Positions 16,086-24,388 of a stretch of 64,000 bases of DNA are shown piece by piece. This stretch comes from Bacillota bacterium. Its GTDB lineage: Bacteria; Bacillota; Desulfotomaculia; Desulfotomaculales; Ammonificaceae. The position numbers were made by a program, and so were the translations under genes. Location of the stretch: NCBI GenBank assembly GCA_040755295.1, contig JBFMBK010000003.1, forward strand, positions 124,001 to 188,000, in the 5' to 3' direction. Below the pieces are notes generated by a model that was not told the DNA's origin, did no database searches, and saw only the letters and a program-made list of their open reading frames with translations. Within the stretch, counting starts at the first letter, position 1. Every line of letters starts with the position of its first letter.

Positions 16086-16373
16086 ATGACTGAAAAGGAT
16101 AGTCCGAACGACCAAATATCCGTTTCGTTTCCGGAGGAAAGCAAAGGCGGAAACTATGCGAATAATATGATTGTACAGCATACGCAGGAAGAATTCATTT
16201 TGGATTTTTTAATGATCGCGCACCCGGCAGGCAAGGTAGTGTCGAGGATAATCCTGAGCCCCGGCCATATAAAAAGAGTCGTGGAGGCTTTAAGAATCAA
16301 TATCGAGAAATACGAAAGCAAGTTCGGCGCGATAAAGGCGGCGGAGGAACCAACCGGTAATTATCAAATGTAG
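16086..16373 (+). CDS. DUF3467 protein
   Basis: A 95-residue protein matching DUF3467: NDQISVSFPEES, GGNYANNMIVQHTQEEFILDF and SRIILSPGHIKRVVEAL, ending with NIEKYESKFG. Small soluble protein with predicted beta strands and a C-terminal helix; function unknown in the family. GAAGGGAG lies about 11 bases before ATG 16086. It is the first chromosomal gene after the mobile array. Confidence 0.8.
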   Translation: MTEKDSPNDQISVSFPEESKGGNYANNMIVQHTQEEFILDFLMIAHPAGKVVSRIILSPGHIKRVVEALRINIEKYESKFGAIKAAEEPTGNYQM

Positions 16374-16469
16374 ATATTCCGCCCGCACGGCGCCGCAGCG
16401 ATGCAACGGGCCAGGGAAACAGAAACCCCGGCTTTTCATTTTGATTTACAACCGTCCGCCTGTTTTTGG

Positions 16470-16498
16470 TTGACAAGTTTTGAACAGTTCTGTTATTG
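16470..16498 (+). promoter_or_regulatory. Promoter for the AICAR transformylase gene
   Basis: Consensus TTGACA, 17-base spacer, TTATTG. It predicts a leader of about 240 bases before the start codon at 16749. Confidence 0.55.
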
Positions 16499-16499
16499 T

Positions 16500-16748
16500 T
16501 TTTGCGGCTGCTCGGGTTTTGAAAGAAGAATGTAAATAAGGACCCGTAAGCCTGTAGCTTAGAAGCAGAAGCATACCATAAACGGAGCGCAACGAGAAGT
16601 GATGCAGTGCAAGGAAGCGCTCCGACGGGCGGGCCGGAGCGTACTGAAAGCGTACGTGAGGACACGGACGGCGGAGACTGACGAAGCAATGCGTTGCTTA
16701 TCGTTGCGCCCCTCGAAAAAGAACTACATTATTAAGATAGGAGTGAGG
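16500..16748 (+). other. Long, structured leader of the AICAR transformylase gene
   Basis: No supported gene. Several inverted repeats are visible: GGAGCGC/GCGCTCC (about 16580-16625) around an inner loop, CGTAC/GTACG with a TGAAAGC loop (16640-16656), and AAGCAA/TTGCTT (16685-16700). The density of paired elements suggests a structured RNA or a repeat. I could not match it to the ZTP (pfl), THF or purine riboswitch cores. A T-run terminator is not evident. Confidence 0.4.
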
Positions 16749-18041
16749 ATGATGGACGACCTGAAGAAGATGTACCGGACGGTTATGGCGGACCATTTCC
16801 CGGATGACATGACGATTAGTTTCGGGGACCAGAAACTGGTCTATCGGAAAAGGACCTGGAAGATACCGGACAGCTCCGGCGTTCTTGTGGAGACCGGGCT
16901 GCGTTACGGTGAGAATCCCGGTCAGGAAGCGGCGCTTTACGAGCTGACAGGTGGAAACCTGATCTTGGGCGAATGCCGTTTTATCGAGCCGGGTAAGGGG
17001 CTGGTCAGCGCGATAACGGAAGAGGATATGGTTCAGGCCGGAAAGCATCCCGGTAAGACCAACCTGACGGATGCCGACAACTCGCTCAATATTCTCAAGT
17101 TCCTGACCCGCAGGCCCGCCGTGGTCATCGTCAAGCACAACAACCCCTGCGGCGTGGCTTATGGGGACACCTTACTGGAGGCGTACCTGCGGGCGGACCG
17201 CGCCGACCGTATCGCCGCGTTCGGCGGCTGCGCTGCGTTTAACCGGACCATGGACAAGCAGACGGCGGAAGAGGTGGCCAAACATTACCTGGAGGTGGTG
17301 GTGGCGCCCGATTACGACGGCGAGGCCGTGGAAATCCTTAAGAAACGCAAAAATCTCAGGATTATCCGTATCAACCGCATGGACCGTCTTGAGGAGTATT
17401 GGAAAATGCGTTTCGTTGAGTTCAAGAGCCTTACGGACGGAGGCGTAATCGTCCAGCAGTCCGCCGTCAACACGATCCGGACCAAAGAGGACCTGCAACC
17501 GGCACAAGCCGTGTACAAGGGACAGGAATACCGGATAAAGCGCCGGCCGACGGAACGGGAGTATGACGATATGTTGTTCGGCTGGGCCGTGGAACAGGGC
17601 GTGACCTCCAATTCGGTGCTGTACGTCAAGGACGGGGTGACCGTGGGCATCGGCACCGGGGAACAGGACCGGGTCGGGGTGGCTGAGATCGCGGTATTTA
17701 AGGCTTATACCAAATATGCCGACGCGCTTTGCTTCGAAAGACTCGGGATACCTTACAAGACCCTCGAACTTGAAATCACCTCAGGAAACAGAAAGGCTTC
17801 GGAAAAGGAAGAGATCGACCGGCAGACTACAGAGGACCATGCGGGTCTTATCGGCGCGGTCATGGTTTCGGACGCCTTCTTCCCGTTCCGCGACGGAGTG
17901 GATGTAGGAATAAAGGAAGGCGTTTCGGCGATTGTTCATCCCGGCGGCTCGGACCGGGATTATGAATCCATCCAGGCCTGCAACGAGGCCGACCCGCCGG
18001 TGGCCATGGCTTTCACCGGCCAGCGCGCCTTTAAACATTAG
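16749..18041 (+). CDS. AICAR transformylase, stand-alone PurH C-terminal type
   Basis: Cytoplasmic enzyme that formylates AICAR with 10-formyl-THF in purine synthesis. The 430-residue protein covers only the AICARFT part of bifunctional PurH. It has KHNNPCGVAYG with the catalytic Lys-His pair, RYGENPGQEAALY, and the C-terminal VHPGGSDRDYESIQACNE. The IMP cyclohydrolase domain is absent and must be encoded elsewhere. Stand-alone AICARFTs occur in Clostridia. Start ATG 16749 (or the adjacent ATG 16752) follows AGGAG. Confidence 0.9.
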   Translation: MMDDLKKMYRTVMADHFPDDMTISFGDQKLVYRKRTWKIPDSSGVLVETGLRYGENPGQEAALYELTGGNLILGECRFIEPGKGLVSAITEEDMVQAGKHPGKTNLTDADNSLNILKFLTRRPAVVIVKHNNPCGVAYGDTLLEAYLRADRADRIAAFGGCAAFNRTMDKQTAEEVAKHYLEVVVAPDYDGEAVEILKKRKNLRIIRINRMDRLEEYWKMRFVEFKSLTDGGVIVQQSAVNTIRTKEDLQPAQAVYKGQEYRIKRRPTEREYDDMLFGWAVEQGVTSNSVLYVKDGVTVGIGTGEQDRVGVAEIAVFKAYTKYADALCFERLGIPYKTLELEITSGNRKASEKEEIDRQTTEDHAGLIGAVMVSDAFFPFRDGVDVGIKEGVSAIVHPGGSDRDYESIQACNEADPPVAMAFTGQRAFKH

Positions 18042-18077
18042 AATAAACTCGTTTTATTCGGTCGGACACCGAAAAAG

Positions 18078-18103
18078 TCAGGGAATCCAGCCCTGGCTTT
18101 TTA
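18078..18103 (+). terminator. Terminator after AICAR transformylase
   Basis: CAGGG-AATCCAG-CCCTG followed by GCTTTTT. With the preceding CGGACACC-GAAAAAGT it resembles the tRNA-Leu terminator copies, but the tRNA core is too diverged to call it an att site. Confidence 0.8.
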
Positions 18104-18415
18104 ATTTAAGCGCTTTGGACTATTGACAGGGGTCATTGCGGAGGTGAGAAGGCTCAGAATCAGTCGAAATGGCTTGTAGGCCATCAGAAAGGCCATTATC
18201 GCTAAATGAACTCGCCGTACTATGGAAACCTTGCCATTGATTTATTGGGGGCTTGGAGGCGATTCTGGAAGGCGGGTCCTCGCCCGTGACCGGGCGCAGG
18301 CTCAGATAACGCGCAATTCTTTCGGTTTTAAAAAAGAATTAAGGTTACTCTATACAGTAAAAACAGATTTAAACCAAACCAGGCGAGAGCCGTTTAAATT
18401 GAAAGGAAGACCGTT
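18104..18415. other. Intergenic, no gene seen
   Basis: About 310 bases with a TTGACA near 18123 and small hairpins (TGGCTTGTAGGCCA at about 18170; CGGGTCCTCGCCCG near 18276). No coding frame with a binding site, and no known riboswitch core was recognised. Confidence 0.4.
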
Positions 18416-18868
18416 ATGCAGCAAGATAAACTGGTCTATAAGCTTAAAGAGTTTATGGCTCTGGAATCATTTCAGGTGGACCTTTACAAATCACAGCTAA
18501 GCTCACTTGAGGACTCTCATATTAAACACGTGTACGAAAGATTTACGGTCAGGGAACAAGAGCATACGGAATACCTCAAGGACCGGCTTGATCGGTACGG
18601 TGAAGGTGTTGGCGTGACGGTTCCGGCTTTCAAACTGGCGGGCATGGTAACCGGGAAAGCTCTCGACCTGCTGAGCCTGAAAGACCGTTATAAATTAGGG
18701 ATTGCGGTCGAACACAAGGCCGTGCAAAAGTATCATGAATTCATTGAAATGACACGGCACGATCCCGAACTTAAAGATTTAAACAAGTACCTTTCATATT
18801 TTATGGTAGACGAGGAACTGCATGAATTCTGGTTTAAGGAACACCTGTACAGGCTGGAAAACACATAA
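18416..18868 (+). CDS. Ferritin-like diiron protein (rubrerythrin/COQ7-like)
   Basis: A 150-residue four-helix protein. Helices carry candidate diiron ligands: Glu in ALESFQVDLY, REQEHTEYL (E-x2-H type), EHKAVQKYHEF and DEELHEFWF. This spacing is that of ferritin-like diiron proteins such as rubrerythrin or COQ7. No rubredoxin domain follows. Possible roles are peroxide or iron handling in an anaerobe. AAAGGAAG precedes the ATG. Monocistronic by appearance. Confidence 0.7.
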   Translation: MQQDKLVYKLKEFMALESFQVDLYKSQLSSLEDSHIKHVYERFTVREQEHTEYLKDRLDRYGEGVGVTVPAFKLAGMVTGKALDLLSLKDRYKLGIAVEHKAVQKYHEFIEMTRHDPELKDLNKYLSYFMVDEELHEFWFKEHLYRLENT

Positions 18869-18937
18869 GGATGGCATTGAAACGTCATTCCTCAACAACT
18901 TCAGTCAGTTATCGGGCGATACCCATTATATGAACGG

Positions 18938-19741
18938 TTACATCCCCGTAGCGGCCAAAAGGCGCAGGGCGTTGCGAAAGACGACGGCCTCGAGTTCGTC
19001 GTTTTTTAAACCGAGTCCTTTAAGACGTCCCACTTCCCAACCGGGGTCGCGGAACGGGTAATCGCTGCCCATTACAATCCTGTGGGTCCCGTGTTCCCTT
19101 GCCATGAGCACAAACTTCTCATCCGGCAAAAAGTCAAGGGAACTTGAGGTGTCGAGAAACACTTTCCTGCCGACAAGCGCGTTCATCGCCCGGTCCCACA
19201 TCCGGTATCCGCCCATGTGCGCCGCAATAACCGTCAGTCCCGGGAACAGGTCAAGGACCCGTGCAAGCTTTTCGGGAGTGGCGTAATTGAACTTGTCCGG
19301 AGTTTCGTCGTCGCCCACGTGCAACAATAAAACAAAGTCCCCGGCTAATCTTTCGTATAAGAAAAGAGCGCGATCCTCATCCAGGTTGAAGTATTGAAAA
19401 TCAGGGTGGAGCTTGACCCCCTTGATGCCTGCCGCCCTCAGCCGAGCCAGCTCGGCGTCGATCTCAGCGACTTCGCCGTGCGGGTGCAGCGTGCCGAAAG
19501 GAACGAAAAACCGGTCCCTGTTTTCCAGCGCCCAGTCGTTCGCCGCCTTCACCTGGTCGGGCCTGGTAGCGGCCGTGCTGAAGACCGCGGTCTGCACGCC
19601 GGCCTTGCGCCCCAGTTCCAGATATTCGTCCTTGACGCCCCGGTAATTCACCGGAATGCCGTAGTGCGCGGCAAGGAAACCAACAACCTTGTCGGCGATG
19701 CTTTCAGGAAAGAAATGCACATGGAAGTCTACCGGTTGCAT
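18938..19741 (-). CDS. Amidohydrolase-family TIM-barrel enzyme (COG2159-like)
   Basis: A 267-residue metal-dependent hydrolase or decarboxylase. The N-terminal DFHVHFFP carries the HxH metal motif, KGVKLHPDFQYF and VIAAHMGGY supply later His ligands, and GSDYPFRDPG holds the catalytic Asp. These are signatures of the ACMSD/COG2159 amidohydrolase-2 group. Substrate unknown. I chose ATG 19741; the TTG at 19753 is itself part of the GAGGTGG ribosome binding site. Confidence 0.85.
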   Translation of the reverse strand: MQPVDFHVHFFPESIADKVVGFLAAHYGIPVNYRGVKDEYLELGRKAGVQTAVFSTAATRPDQVKAANDWALENRDRFFVPFGTLHPHGEVAEIDAELARLRAAGIKGVKLHPDFQYFNLDEDRALFLYERLAGDFVLLLHVGDDETPDKFNYATPEKLARVLDLFPGLTVIAAHMGGYRMWDRAMNALVGRKVFLDTSSSLDFLPDEKFVLMAREHGTHRIVMGSDYPFRDPGWEVGRLKGLGLKNDELEAVVFRNALRLLAATGM

Positions 19742-20011
19742 AATCCACCTCAACCAACAAAATGGTTAAAACCCGATTTCTATCTTAACTTTTAGGAGGT
19801 AACAAGGTCAACCACCTGATTCTTTTCGCTTCTAAATAAATATTGGACAAAATAATCCGGCGTCACAGGCGAATTTGATATGGTACATACGGTAATGCCG
19901 GCTGACGCTTCTGGCGAAAAAGCTTTTTGGAATCAATAACCAGTGGGTATTGCGGTACATATATTGAATGAGATGATAACAGTCTTTCTTTTGAAGCGGA
20001 GTGATAACCTG

Positions 20012-20284
20012 ATGAAAGCAGAAAACATAATAGTTTTCCCGGAGGTTTTAAGGACAAAGCTCGGCGACGAGGCCGCCAAGCAATTGGTGGATATAGTAAA
20101 CGCCACTGCGGAAAAGACAAAAAATGATGTTTTTGAATTTTTGATTGAACGTTTTGAGAGTCGGCTGGCCAAAAGCGAGTCCTCTTTAATAAGGTGGATG
20201 TTCCTTTTCTGGGTCGGTCAGTTAGCGGTGACGACCGGAATAGTGTTTACTTTCCTGGGCTCTATTATCAGGGCCTTAACATGA
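20012..20284 (+). CDS. DUF1640/CCDC90-like coiled-coil membrane protein
   Basis: A 90-residue protein with a helical coiled-coil region (AAKQLVDIVNATAEKTKNDV...ERFESRLAK) and one C-terminal membrane helix (WMFLFWVGQLAVTTGIVFTF). This layout resembles DUF1640/CCDC90 proteins and small bacterial relatives. Function unknown. ATG 20012 is preceded by GGAG. The intergenic 19742-19942 shows no gene. Confidence 0.6.
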   Translation: MKAENIIVFPEVLRTKLGDEAAKQLVDIVNATAEKTKNDVFEFLIERFESRLAKSESSLIRWMFLFWVGQLAVTTGIVFTFLGSIIRALT

Positions 20285-20624
20285 ATCTTAGAAAATCAAC
20301 GCTGGCGGAATGTCAAGGAAAAGAGATCCGAAAATAACCGACATGCCGGACGAGCGGGGAACGCGAACTTAATTTCAGGCGACGTTTGTTCGCGCGGACG
20401 TATAATGAAAGGTATGTTCTGTTCACGAAGAGTCTTTTGGGGCGCTCCCCGGATCAGGCCGAAATTGAGCGCCTTTCCATAATAACCCATACACCAATAG
20501 TCGGTGACAGAGGAGATAAAGATATTGGAACCGGTCAAGGGAAAGGTGCTTTAAGGAACTAAAGAGATGCAGGAATAAGCTTCTTACCAGAGAGCGGGCT
20601 TGTCCGTGGCGGTTTGATTACCGT
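20285..20624. other. Intergenic, no supported gene
   Basis: A minus-strand frame of 80 codons (20296-20538) exists but has no binding site and no recognisable domain. Nothing else is seen. Confidence 0.4.
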
Positions 20625-21392
20625 TTATTCTTTTGGGTGTTGTGCTTCTCGATAATACGGAATGAGTTTAACCTGCCCGCAGGCGCCGATGTGCTCCCCC
20701 AGGATTATAACCGCGCCGGTGACTCTGTCAATATCGTTTGCGAAGGCCAGGGCTTCTTCGATGTCCGCGGGTGTCCGCACCAGATTACCGGCAGCGGTGG
20801 CAACAGCATCGGCAAGGGTCGCGGAAGCGGCAAGTATCACGCAGGCGTCCGCCCGTCCAAAGCTTTTCGAATGGCCGACCGTACCAGATGAGGTGCATAT
20901 CCCGAGCGGGCTCTGATCGGACGGGATTTCCACCGCAACCTTGTCGGAAAGCGGGGAAGGCCCGGCGAAGATCCCCACGGTTCTTTTCCGTGTGGACTTA
21001 AGATAGATATCTCCGCCGTTTTCAACCACTACATCGCGGGAGTATCGGGCAAGTAAACGGCCCGCCATATCCGAGAAAGCTCCCGCAACCGCTGCCATGG
21101 GGCCGACGCCGGCTTCGGTTGCGGCTTCAGCCATACTGACGGCAATTTGCGGAGCATCCGGCAGAACGCGGTGCGGCTCAAAGGTCTTAAGAAACACCGG
21201 GTCTTTTTCGATGTAAGCCTCGAGCCGCGCCCGCTCTTCTTTAACCGTTTTTTCAACGAGCCAGATAAGTTCCGTAGCAAAACGTTCGGAGCGCACGCCC
21301 ACGCACAGGTCGGTTTCCTTAACTTTAACCTGAAAAAAGGTCAGATCGTTTTCGCTAAAGATCGACCGGTATGCGCGTTTAGCGTAATTCAT
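20625..21392 (-). CDS. UPF0280 (COG2122) protein, homocysteine biosynthesis
   Basis: A 255-residue UPF0280/ApbE-like protein: MAAVAGAFSDMAGR, VENGGDIYLK and GICTSSGTVGHSKSFG are diagnostic. In methanogens COG2122, COG1900 (DUF39) and a NIL-ferredoxin are required for the alternative route that makes homocysteine from aspartate semialdehyde and sulfide. All three are adjacent here, so the same role is likely. It begins four bases after the NIL-ferredoxin stop, in the same operon and below the SAM-I riboswitch. Confidence 0.85.
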   Translation of the reverse strand: MNYAKRAYRSIFSENDLTFFQVKVKETDLCVGVRSERFATELIWLVEKTVKEERARLEAYIEKDPVFLKTFEPHRVLPDAPQIAVSMAEAATEAGVGPMAAVAGAFSDMAGRLLARYSRDVVVENGGDIYLKSTRKRTVGIFAGPSPLSDKVAVEIPSDQSPLGICTSSGTVGHSKSFGRADACVILAASATLADAVATAAGNLVRTPADIEEALAFANDIDRVTGAVIILGEHIGACGQVKLIPYYREAQHPKE

Positions 21393-21396
21393 GGCG

Positions 21397-21798
21397 TTAG
21401 AAGCGTACCTCCATCGCCCGCATCGGACATGCCCTGACGCAGAGCTGGCAGACGACGCAGGCCTCACTGTCGAAGCGGACCAGCATGGACGGGCGTTCCA
21501 AATACAGCGCCCCGCTCGGGCAGATTGCGGTGCAGGCGCCACAGTGGGAACAGCGTTCCTCATTCCATACGATCTCCTCGGTCAGCGGTTGAACGACGAT
21601 GCCCTGATCCCTCAGGAAAGACAGTCCCTGATCGGCCTTTTCGCCGTGGAACTCCAAAATCATCGTCCCTTCTTTATGCGGGTTGATGTTAGCCTTAAGG
21701 ATATTCACCATAAGGTCATAGTCTTTAACAAGATGATAGATTATCGGCGTATCGGCGATTGACGCCGGAAAGCGCAGAACGACCTTGCTGGGCGCCAT
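21397..21798 (-). CDS. NIL-domain 2x[4Fe-4S] ferredoxin, homocysteine biosynthesis
   Basis: A 133-residue protein. The N-terminal NIL domain (about 5-75; named after MetN-type sensors) is followed by two ferredoxin clusters: CSHCGACTAICP and CVVCQLCVRACP, each CxxCxxCxxxCP. It is the electron-transfer partner in the DUF39-dependent homocysteine pathway. The ATG follows the DUF39 stop directly (TAAATG), with GGAGG inside the DUF39 3' end, which indicates translational coupling. Confidence 0.9.
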   Translation of the reverse strand: MAPSKVVLRFPASIADTPIIYHLVKDYDLMVNILKANINPHKEGTMILEFHGEKADQGLSFLRDQGIVVQPLTEEIVWNEERCSHCGACTAICPSGALYLERPSMLVRFDSEACVVCQLCVRACPMRAMEVRF

Positions 21799-23016
21799 TT
21801 AACCGTTCCTCCTTTCTGAGCCGCGAATCTCGAGACTTTTGGCCTTAATCCCGGCATCCGGCCCGGGAAGGAGCTGAACCGGTTCACCGAGCAGGAAACC
21901 GCCTTCCAAGATCCATTGTTTTAAAGCCGCGCTGATTTCCTGCGCTTTATGATAACTGGATAACGGCGCGGTCGATACCTTCTTCCCGTTGACGGTAATC
22001 TGCCCTGATTTGAGTTCGGCATAGCTTACGACGCCCAGGTTGCCGGGTTCCCTGCCGGGGTATGCGCCGGAATAGTCGACTACCGGCGCGTAAAGATCGC
22101 TGTCCGGGCGGGAAGCGTAGTAGCAGACCTCCTCGTTCAAGATGGGAATGGGTATGCCTATTCCTACCGACAGGGTGGCGCCGTAGCCAAGCATGCTTGT
22201 TCCTCTGAGCCAATTCGGGCTCATCTGTTTCAAATCTCCCAGGACGGCAAGCGTGCCCCCGGAAGGAACCGGCGGCGCTCCCTCAGGAAGCCCGGAAATT
22301 CCGGGGAAGTGCTGGGTTCCGTTCCAGACCACGTAACCGGTGCCGCCGCCGAGAAAGATGCGTGTGCCGACGCCGATAGTCCGGAAGTACGGGTCCTTTA
22401 AAAGCGGGCTAAGCTGCCCGGATGTCGAGAAATGAGCGTTGCTCAAATTCGGCTTCAGCACCCCGAGATAAGTGTAAATCGTCTTCGGTCCGAGGTTAAC
22501 CGCGCAGTTGTAATTCTGATAAGCGTTGCGCGGGTTGAATAGCACCGCTTCGTTAATATCGTCGAGAGTTACCGTGGTTTCGATCGACCGGCGCGGATAA
22601 CAATCGGTCCCGTACCCGAGGGCTTTCAAGCGCACGGGTTTACGGGATACGAAGTCCTCGATCACATGGCCGCCTCCGTAACGGAACTCGCCCGGATGGC
22701 TTGAATTCAGGGGGTCGTCTTCGGGGAGCGCCGTCGCCCCAATGAACGCGTCGACCGCCGCCAGACCGGCGTACGCCGGTACTTCGTTCAGCCAGACACG
22801 GTTGAACTTTATCCGCGGGGCGCTGTGACCGAAGTTGAAGTATGCCCCCGAGGAACACATGGGCGCAAAAGTCCCGGTGGTAACAACGTCAACTTCTTTA
22901 GCCGCACGGCTTACGCCTTTCTCGCCAACCAACCGAACGAGTTCGTCGGCGGTCACTACTACCGCCTTTCCGGCTTGGATCTTCGCATTGATTTCCGAAA
23001 AAGTTCTGTCTACCAT
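21799..23016 (-). CDS. Homocysteine biosynthesis protein (DUF39/COG1900)
   Basis: A 405-residue member of DUF39. Typical segments are VVTTGTFAPMCSSGAYFNFGH (with a cysteine proposed to take part in sulfur transfer), GGGTGYVVWNGTQH and GIGIPIPILNE. It should convert aspartate-4-semialdehyde plus sulfide equivalents to homocysteine together with the two following genes. The ATG at 23016 has GGAGGT five bases upstream. The SAM-I riboswitch in the leader ties expression to methionine/SAM supply. Confidence 0.9.
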   Translation of the reverse strand: MVDRTFSEINAKIQAGKAVVVTADELVRLVGEKGVSRAAKEVDVVTTGTFAPMCSSGAYFNFGHSAPRIKFNRVWLNEVPAYAGLAAVDAFIGATALPEDDPLNSSHPGEFRYGGGHVIEDFVSRKPVRLKALGYGTDCYPRRSIETTVTLDDINEAVLFNPRNAYQNYNCAVNLGPKTIYTYLGVLKPNLSNAHFSTSGQLSPLLKDPYFRTIGVGTRIFLGGGTGYVVWNGTQHFPGISGLPEGAPPVPSGGTLAVLGDLKQMSPNWLRGTSMLGYGATLSVGIGIPIPILNEEVCYYASRPDSDLYAPVVDYSGAYPGREPGNLGVVSYAELKSGQITVNGKKVSTAPLSSYHKAQEISAALKQWILEGGFLLGEPVQLLPGPDAGIKAKSLEIRGSERRNG

Positions 23017-23112
23017 TTTCTACCTCCCATTTCTTGAAACCACCCTTAGGCTCTAAGCTCTAAATACAATGACCCCTTCCAACAAAGAAGAGGCCGCCAC
23101 TTTATCCGCAGC

Positions 23113-23253
23113 ACCCTTATCTGTCAGAAGAAACGCCGCTCGGCTTTTCTGTCTGCAGGATTTGGCACCTTGTCGGACAGCGTTCTACGCAAACGCCGCC
23201 TACCGGTTGCCGGGCTTCATCGGGCCAGTCCCTCCGCCACTCTGGATAAGAGC
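23113..23253 (-). promoter_or_regulatory. SAM-I (S-box) riboswitch
   Basis: On the minus strand the transcript starts CUCUUAUCCAGAGUGGCGGA, continues GGGACUGGCCC-GAUGAAGCCCGGCAACC, then GGUGCCAAAUCCUGCAG, and closes P1 with GAUAAGGG. These are the invariant S-box elements, including the kink-turn region and the SAM-binding core. P4 is formed by GACAGAA/UUCUG. The expression platform (23017-23112) lacks a clear strong terminator; a weak hairpin CCTCTT/AAGGGG is present, so the output mode is unresolved. It controls the DUF39 operon. Confidence 0.95.
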
Positions 23254-23277
23254 CAGGGTATATTCAATTTGATAACT

Positions 23278-23306
23278 AACTTATCAGCTTTGTATAAGGC
23301 TGTCAA
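23278..23306 (-). promoter_or_regulatory. Promoter of the SAM-I riboswitch operon
   Basis: On the minus strand, TTGACA (23306-23301), a 17-base spacer and TAAGTT (23283-23278), about 25-30 bases upstream of the riboswitch 5' end. Confidence 0.5.
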
Positions 23307-23335
23307 GAAGTTTTAATGTTAACGCGTCAGGGTTC

Positions 23336-24193
23336 TTAAACCTCCGGAGCGCGATCGTTAAAAGAACCCCGGCGGAAACCGCCTTCTGAGTCGTTCAGCA
23401 GCTCGACGGCCTCCCATGCGAGTTCGATTAAGTGAACGCAGCCCTGTCCTTCCCCGAGAATCTTCGAAATCTTGTCGCGGAGGGCCCCATGCGGCTTAAA
23501 ACCGTTCAGCCGCCCGATAAAAGCTGCCGCTCCGGGGCATACCTGGTCGGGGGCGCGAACTATGTCGCCCAAGGCGTCGCAGATGGTTTCTCCCGCGGGG
23601 TCAAACCTGAAGGACAAAGCCATTTCGTGAAACGAATCGGACAATGAGGCGCGAAACAACAAACCGTTATCGCAGTCATCAATCGCGATGGTTTTAATAC
23701 GGTTAAAAAGGTTAGTGCCTGGCCGTCGCGCGCTGACATATTCCTCCCAGCTTCGCTGCACCTCGTCGAGATGACTGTAATAGCGGCAGCTTCCGGCGTA
23801 AAACTGTTTCCAGTAGTCTACGTACGCATCCATTGATGGGTGGCCGCGCTCGCTTACCAGGAATGTTTCCGCCTGGATTAAGGCGCCGACGTTCCCAAGA
23901 AACAGTTCCGCGGCTACGGGAGGGTATTCAACCAGCGCCTTGCGGAAAGCCCTGCCGCAGCCGAAATAGGCCACGCAGCCTTTAAGCGACGGAACCTCTT
24001 CGCTCACTGTCGACAGTCCTTCGCCGGCACGAAGCACTTCCCATCGGGCATGGACGGTTTGGAACGATTTGGGGTCAACCCATAGTTGGGCGATGATCTC
24101 GCTGCCGGTGGACAGCAGAATTGTTTGAACGAGTACGGTCTGCCCGAGGTTGTGCACGCTCGTGACCCGTTTTTGGTGAAATACAGGACGCAT
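23336..24193 (-). CDS. DUF2889-domain protein
   Basis: A 285-residue soluble protein whose C-terminal half fits DUF2889: DALGDIVRAPDQVCPGAAAF, KISKILGEGQGCVHLIEL and AWEAVELL. The N-terminal half (about 40-140) is not recognised. DUF2889 proteins sit near redox or CoA-metabolism genes but lack an assigned reaction. It is divergent from the aldehyde:ferredoxin oxidoreductase gene, so a shared regulatory region (24194-24388) is possible. Confidence 0.75.
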   Translation of the reverse strand: MRPVFHQKRVTSVHNLGQTVLVQTILLSTGSEIIAQLWVDPKSFQTVHARWEVLRAGEGLSTVSEEVPSLKGCVAYFGCGRAFRKALVEYPPVAAELFLGNVGALIQAETFLVSERGHPSMDAYVDYWKQFYAGSCRYYSHLDEVQRSWEEYVSARRPGTNLFNRIKTIAIDDCDNGLLFRASLSDSFHEMALSFRFDPAGETICDALGDIVRAPDQVCPGAAAFIGRLNGFKPHGALRDKISKILGEGQGCVHLIELAWEAVELLNDSEGGFRRGSFNDRAPEV

Positions 24194-24388
24194 TACGATC
24201 CTCCGGGTTGCGTTCTTTGGTTAATAAGCCATATTTTATCAGGCTTTAACCCGTCGATACAAGGGTGAGGACCATATAATTCTTCCTCTGTGCAAAGGAA
24301 TTAGGAAGAGACGGAAGAACAATAATCATCAAACACATTAAGAACAGGTTTTATCGGGCCGCAATCCTTGAAGACAGGAGGGGTATCT

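Noticed and set aside
16599-16748. N-terminal extension of the AICAR transformylase frame
   Set aside because: The extension is unlike the family and crosses hairpins; the Shine-Dalgarno sequence lies at 16739-16743 before ATG 16749.
16500-16748. ZTP or THF riboswitch before AICAR transformylase
   Set aside because: Expected by context, but the conserved core sequences could not be found by eye.
18060-18103. Fifth att copy after the AICAR transformylase gene
   Set aside because: The terminator and CGGACACC resemble the att copies, but the tRNA core is not present; more likely a similar terminator.
20296-20538. 80-codon minus-strand ORF
   Set aside because: No ribosome binding site, no domain, no operon context.
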